A DNA stretch of 5,404 bases from assembly GCF_004770745.1 (NCBI RefSeq), contig NZ_RQGD01000053.1, forward strand, positions 1 to 5,404, written 5' to 3'. This document shows, in pieces, positions 4,240 through 5,404 of this stretch. The position numbers and the translations under genes were made by a program. The notes beneath the pieces were generated by a model. The model had not been told where the DNA came from and did not search any database. It was given only the letters and a program-made list of their open reading frames with translations. How positions within the stretch are numbered: position 1 is the first letter of the stretch; every line of letters starts with the position of its first letter. The DNA comes from Leptospira ognonensis (GTDB lineage: Bacteria > Spirochaetota > Leptospiria > Leptospirales > Leptospiraceae).

Positions 4240-5404
4240 CCGTTTCCTTCTTCTTGTTGAATCGTTGAAAATATCAGAAAATTAAAAACAAGAAATGAAT
4301 AAAAGGTTATCGTATAGAAATCAGCATTATCATCAAATAATCCATGACTTAAATTGTGTCTTAACTTTATTCCATATTCGTCGATCAGTAATGCTCTTAA
4401 GTGGATTTGTAGATCTTCTCCAAGAATTTGTCTTATATGTATATTTTCTAAAAGGTATTTTAATGAAGGTTCTTCTTGGCTACCATCGTTAGGATTTTGT
4501 TTTAATTCATTTTTATTTTTTATGATCAATATATTTCTTAATAATGCTTCATATAATGGTGTGGAAATATATAGAAAGCTAGTAAAATCGCCATTAAATC
4601 CAAAATGTATTGCTTTTGCGCATGTTTTTGTTAAGTTTGTAGGAACAATCCAAGCTTTACTAATTAAGCTTTCTAAGTAAGTGTAGTTAATTCGGAAATT
4701 AAGAGAAATTTTATAGAGTGCGTAAGGGATTTGATGCTGTCCTGAAAAGGTTTGCATGAAAGTAATTTTTTCAATTAAGTAAGGCCAAATTTCTTCATCC
4801 GTTGGATCTCTATCGAGAGGTAATGGTGGAAATTTTGAAGACACCCGATTTCTGTGATCATATTTAGTAGTTGAAAAAAGACTTTGAAACACAAATTCAC
4901 GTCTTCCGGCTTTTATTTTCTGGATTAAATTTTCTTTTTTTTCATAATAAAATATTTTTATAAATTTAAAAAATATGTTTTGATCTGTCGCAGATTCAAG
5001 TATTTCATCAATACTTTCAAATATTTCTCTTCTATCTATTTCTGTTGAGATATGTCCAAAGCTAGTAGTAGTAGCTGATTGGTATTGAATAATAGATTTT
5101 GCAAATATCTTCTTAATACTTATAATATTTTTAATTTGTGCTGTATATTCTAAGGCAGATTGAATAAGTGAGGCGGAGATCATAGGATTTAGCTTAGCTG
5201 CCGCAGCTTCTTTTTGGAATAGCTTAAGTACTATAATTTGGCTAGATCGTTTTCTTCTTTCATCTTTTCTTATTTCAAATGCTCTTGCTAATTCCAAGGT
5301 TATTTTTCTAGCAATTTCATATTGTTTTTTATTGTATTTATTTAAAATTGTCTTTTTGATTATGATAATTGATTCTTCATCAACTTCAGATGAATATTTT
5401 ATAT
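4233..5404 (-). CDS. DUF4209-family protein with R-x4-H motif (start beyond right edge)
   Basis: The frame is open from the right edge to TAA at 4233-4235, about 390 residues in view. There is no stop between the edge and the TTG at 5297, so that TTG is probably internal and the true start lies outside. The C-terminal block reads LLENIHIRQILGEDLQIHLRAL followed by LRHNLSHGLFDD, the signature of DUF4209, a domain known for a conserved R-N-x3-H-G type motif; here His replaces the usual Asn after Arg. The arginine and histidine (codons 4359-4361 and 4344-4346) form R-x4-H, as in HEPN RNases. A hydrophobic helix follows near the C-terminus. The N-terminal part is helical and Lys/Glu-rich, with no signal peptide, so the protein is probably cytoplasmic. 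Biochemical function is not established; a nuclease role in defence is inference. The stop lies inside attC E, which is common for cassette genes. Confidence 0.82.
   Translation of the reverse strand, partial: IKYSSEVDEESIIIIKKTILNKYNKKQYEIARKITLELARAFEIRKDERRKRSSQIIVLKLFQKEAAAAKLNPMISASLIQSALEYTAQIKNIISIKKIFAKSIIQYQSATTTSFGHISTEIDRREIFESIDEILESATDQNIFFKFIKIFYYEKKENLIQKIKAGRREFVFQSLFSTTKYDHRNRVSSKFPPLPLDRDPTDEEIWPYLIEKITFMQTFSGQHQIPYALYKISLNFRINYTYLESLISKAWIVPTNLTKTCAKAIHFGFNGDFTSFLYISTPLYEALLRNILIIKNKNELKQNPNDGSQEEPSLKYLLENIHIRQILGEDLQIHLRALLIDEYGIKLRHNLSHGLFDDNADFYTITFYSFLVFNFLIFSTIQQEEGNGV

Larger units (their letters stand above)
1..5404 (-). mobile_element. Integron-type gene cassette array (internal segment, no integrase in window)
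   Basis: Five attC-like repeats in one orientation alternate with single genes on the minus strand. If recombination occurs between G and TT of each R' (GTTAT[A/G]C on the minus strand), the cassettes are about 207-1140 (unknown protein), 1141-2609 (transposase), 2610-3313 (no clear gene), 3314-4081 (lipoprotein) and 4082 to beyond 5404 (DUF4209 protein). Position 206 leftwards is a partial cassette with an Imm40-like gene. Sites are visibly GC-rich and cargo is AT-rich, so the cargo was probably gathered from varied sources. Without an integrase or attI in view, this may be part of a complete integron or a cluster of orphan attC sites. The alternative is a dispersed structured repeat family unrelated to integrons; the consistent gene placement and strand argue against that. 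Confidence 0.68.

Noticed and set aside
4035..4268. Plus-strand 77-residue frame
   Set aside because: It reads through attC E. The same peptide fragment (NELGYTTLSVAE) also appears from site C, showing that it comes from the repeat.
4295..4680. Two overlapping plus-strand frames of 65 and 108 residues
   Set aside because: Both are antisense to the conserved C-terminal part of the DUF4209 gene, with no start signals.

Overview
The window is an AT-rich spirochaete-type sequence, most likely Leptospira. This is inferred from base composition, codon use, a spirochaete-style lipoprotein and the style of the repeats; no marker gene proves it. It is dominated by five copies of a GC-rich, strongly folded repeat of about 165 bp (200-366, 1134-1295, 2603-2766, 3307-3471, 4075-4239). 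All five lie in the same orientation and separate single genes of much lower GC.

Each repeat begins G(T/C)ATAAC and ends GTTAT(A/G)C. Each closes with a second inverted pair of 9-10 bp just inside, set off by unequal spacers of 6 and 3 bases. This is the R''-L''...L'-R' plan of an integron attC recombination site. Read on the minus strand, every confident gene lies between the R' of one site and the R'' of the next, as cassette genes do. I read the window as an internal piece of an integron cassette array, or of a cluster of attC sites without an integrase. No integrase, attI site or Pc promoter is visible here.

Cassettes in minus-strand order, right to left: (1) a DUF4209-family protein with an R-x4-H motif, whose start lies outside the window and whose TAA stop lies inside attC E; (2) a 98-residue probable lipoprotein with a good ribosome binding site; (3) a cassette of about 540 bp with no convincing gene; (4) an IS91-like HUH transposase of 386 residues with only one tyrosine at the active-site position; (5) a 247-residue protein of unknown function starting 13 bases after the preceding site; (6) the start of a small protein resembling Imm40-type immunity proteins, cut by the left edge.

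The genes do not form a pathway. They look like independent adaptive cargo: a possible immunity protein, a possible HEPN-like nuclease, a surface or periplasmic protein, a transposase and unknowns. What unites them is the recombination-site framework.
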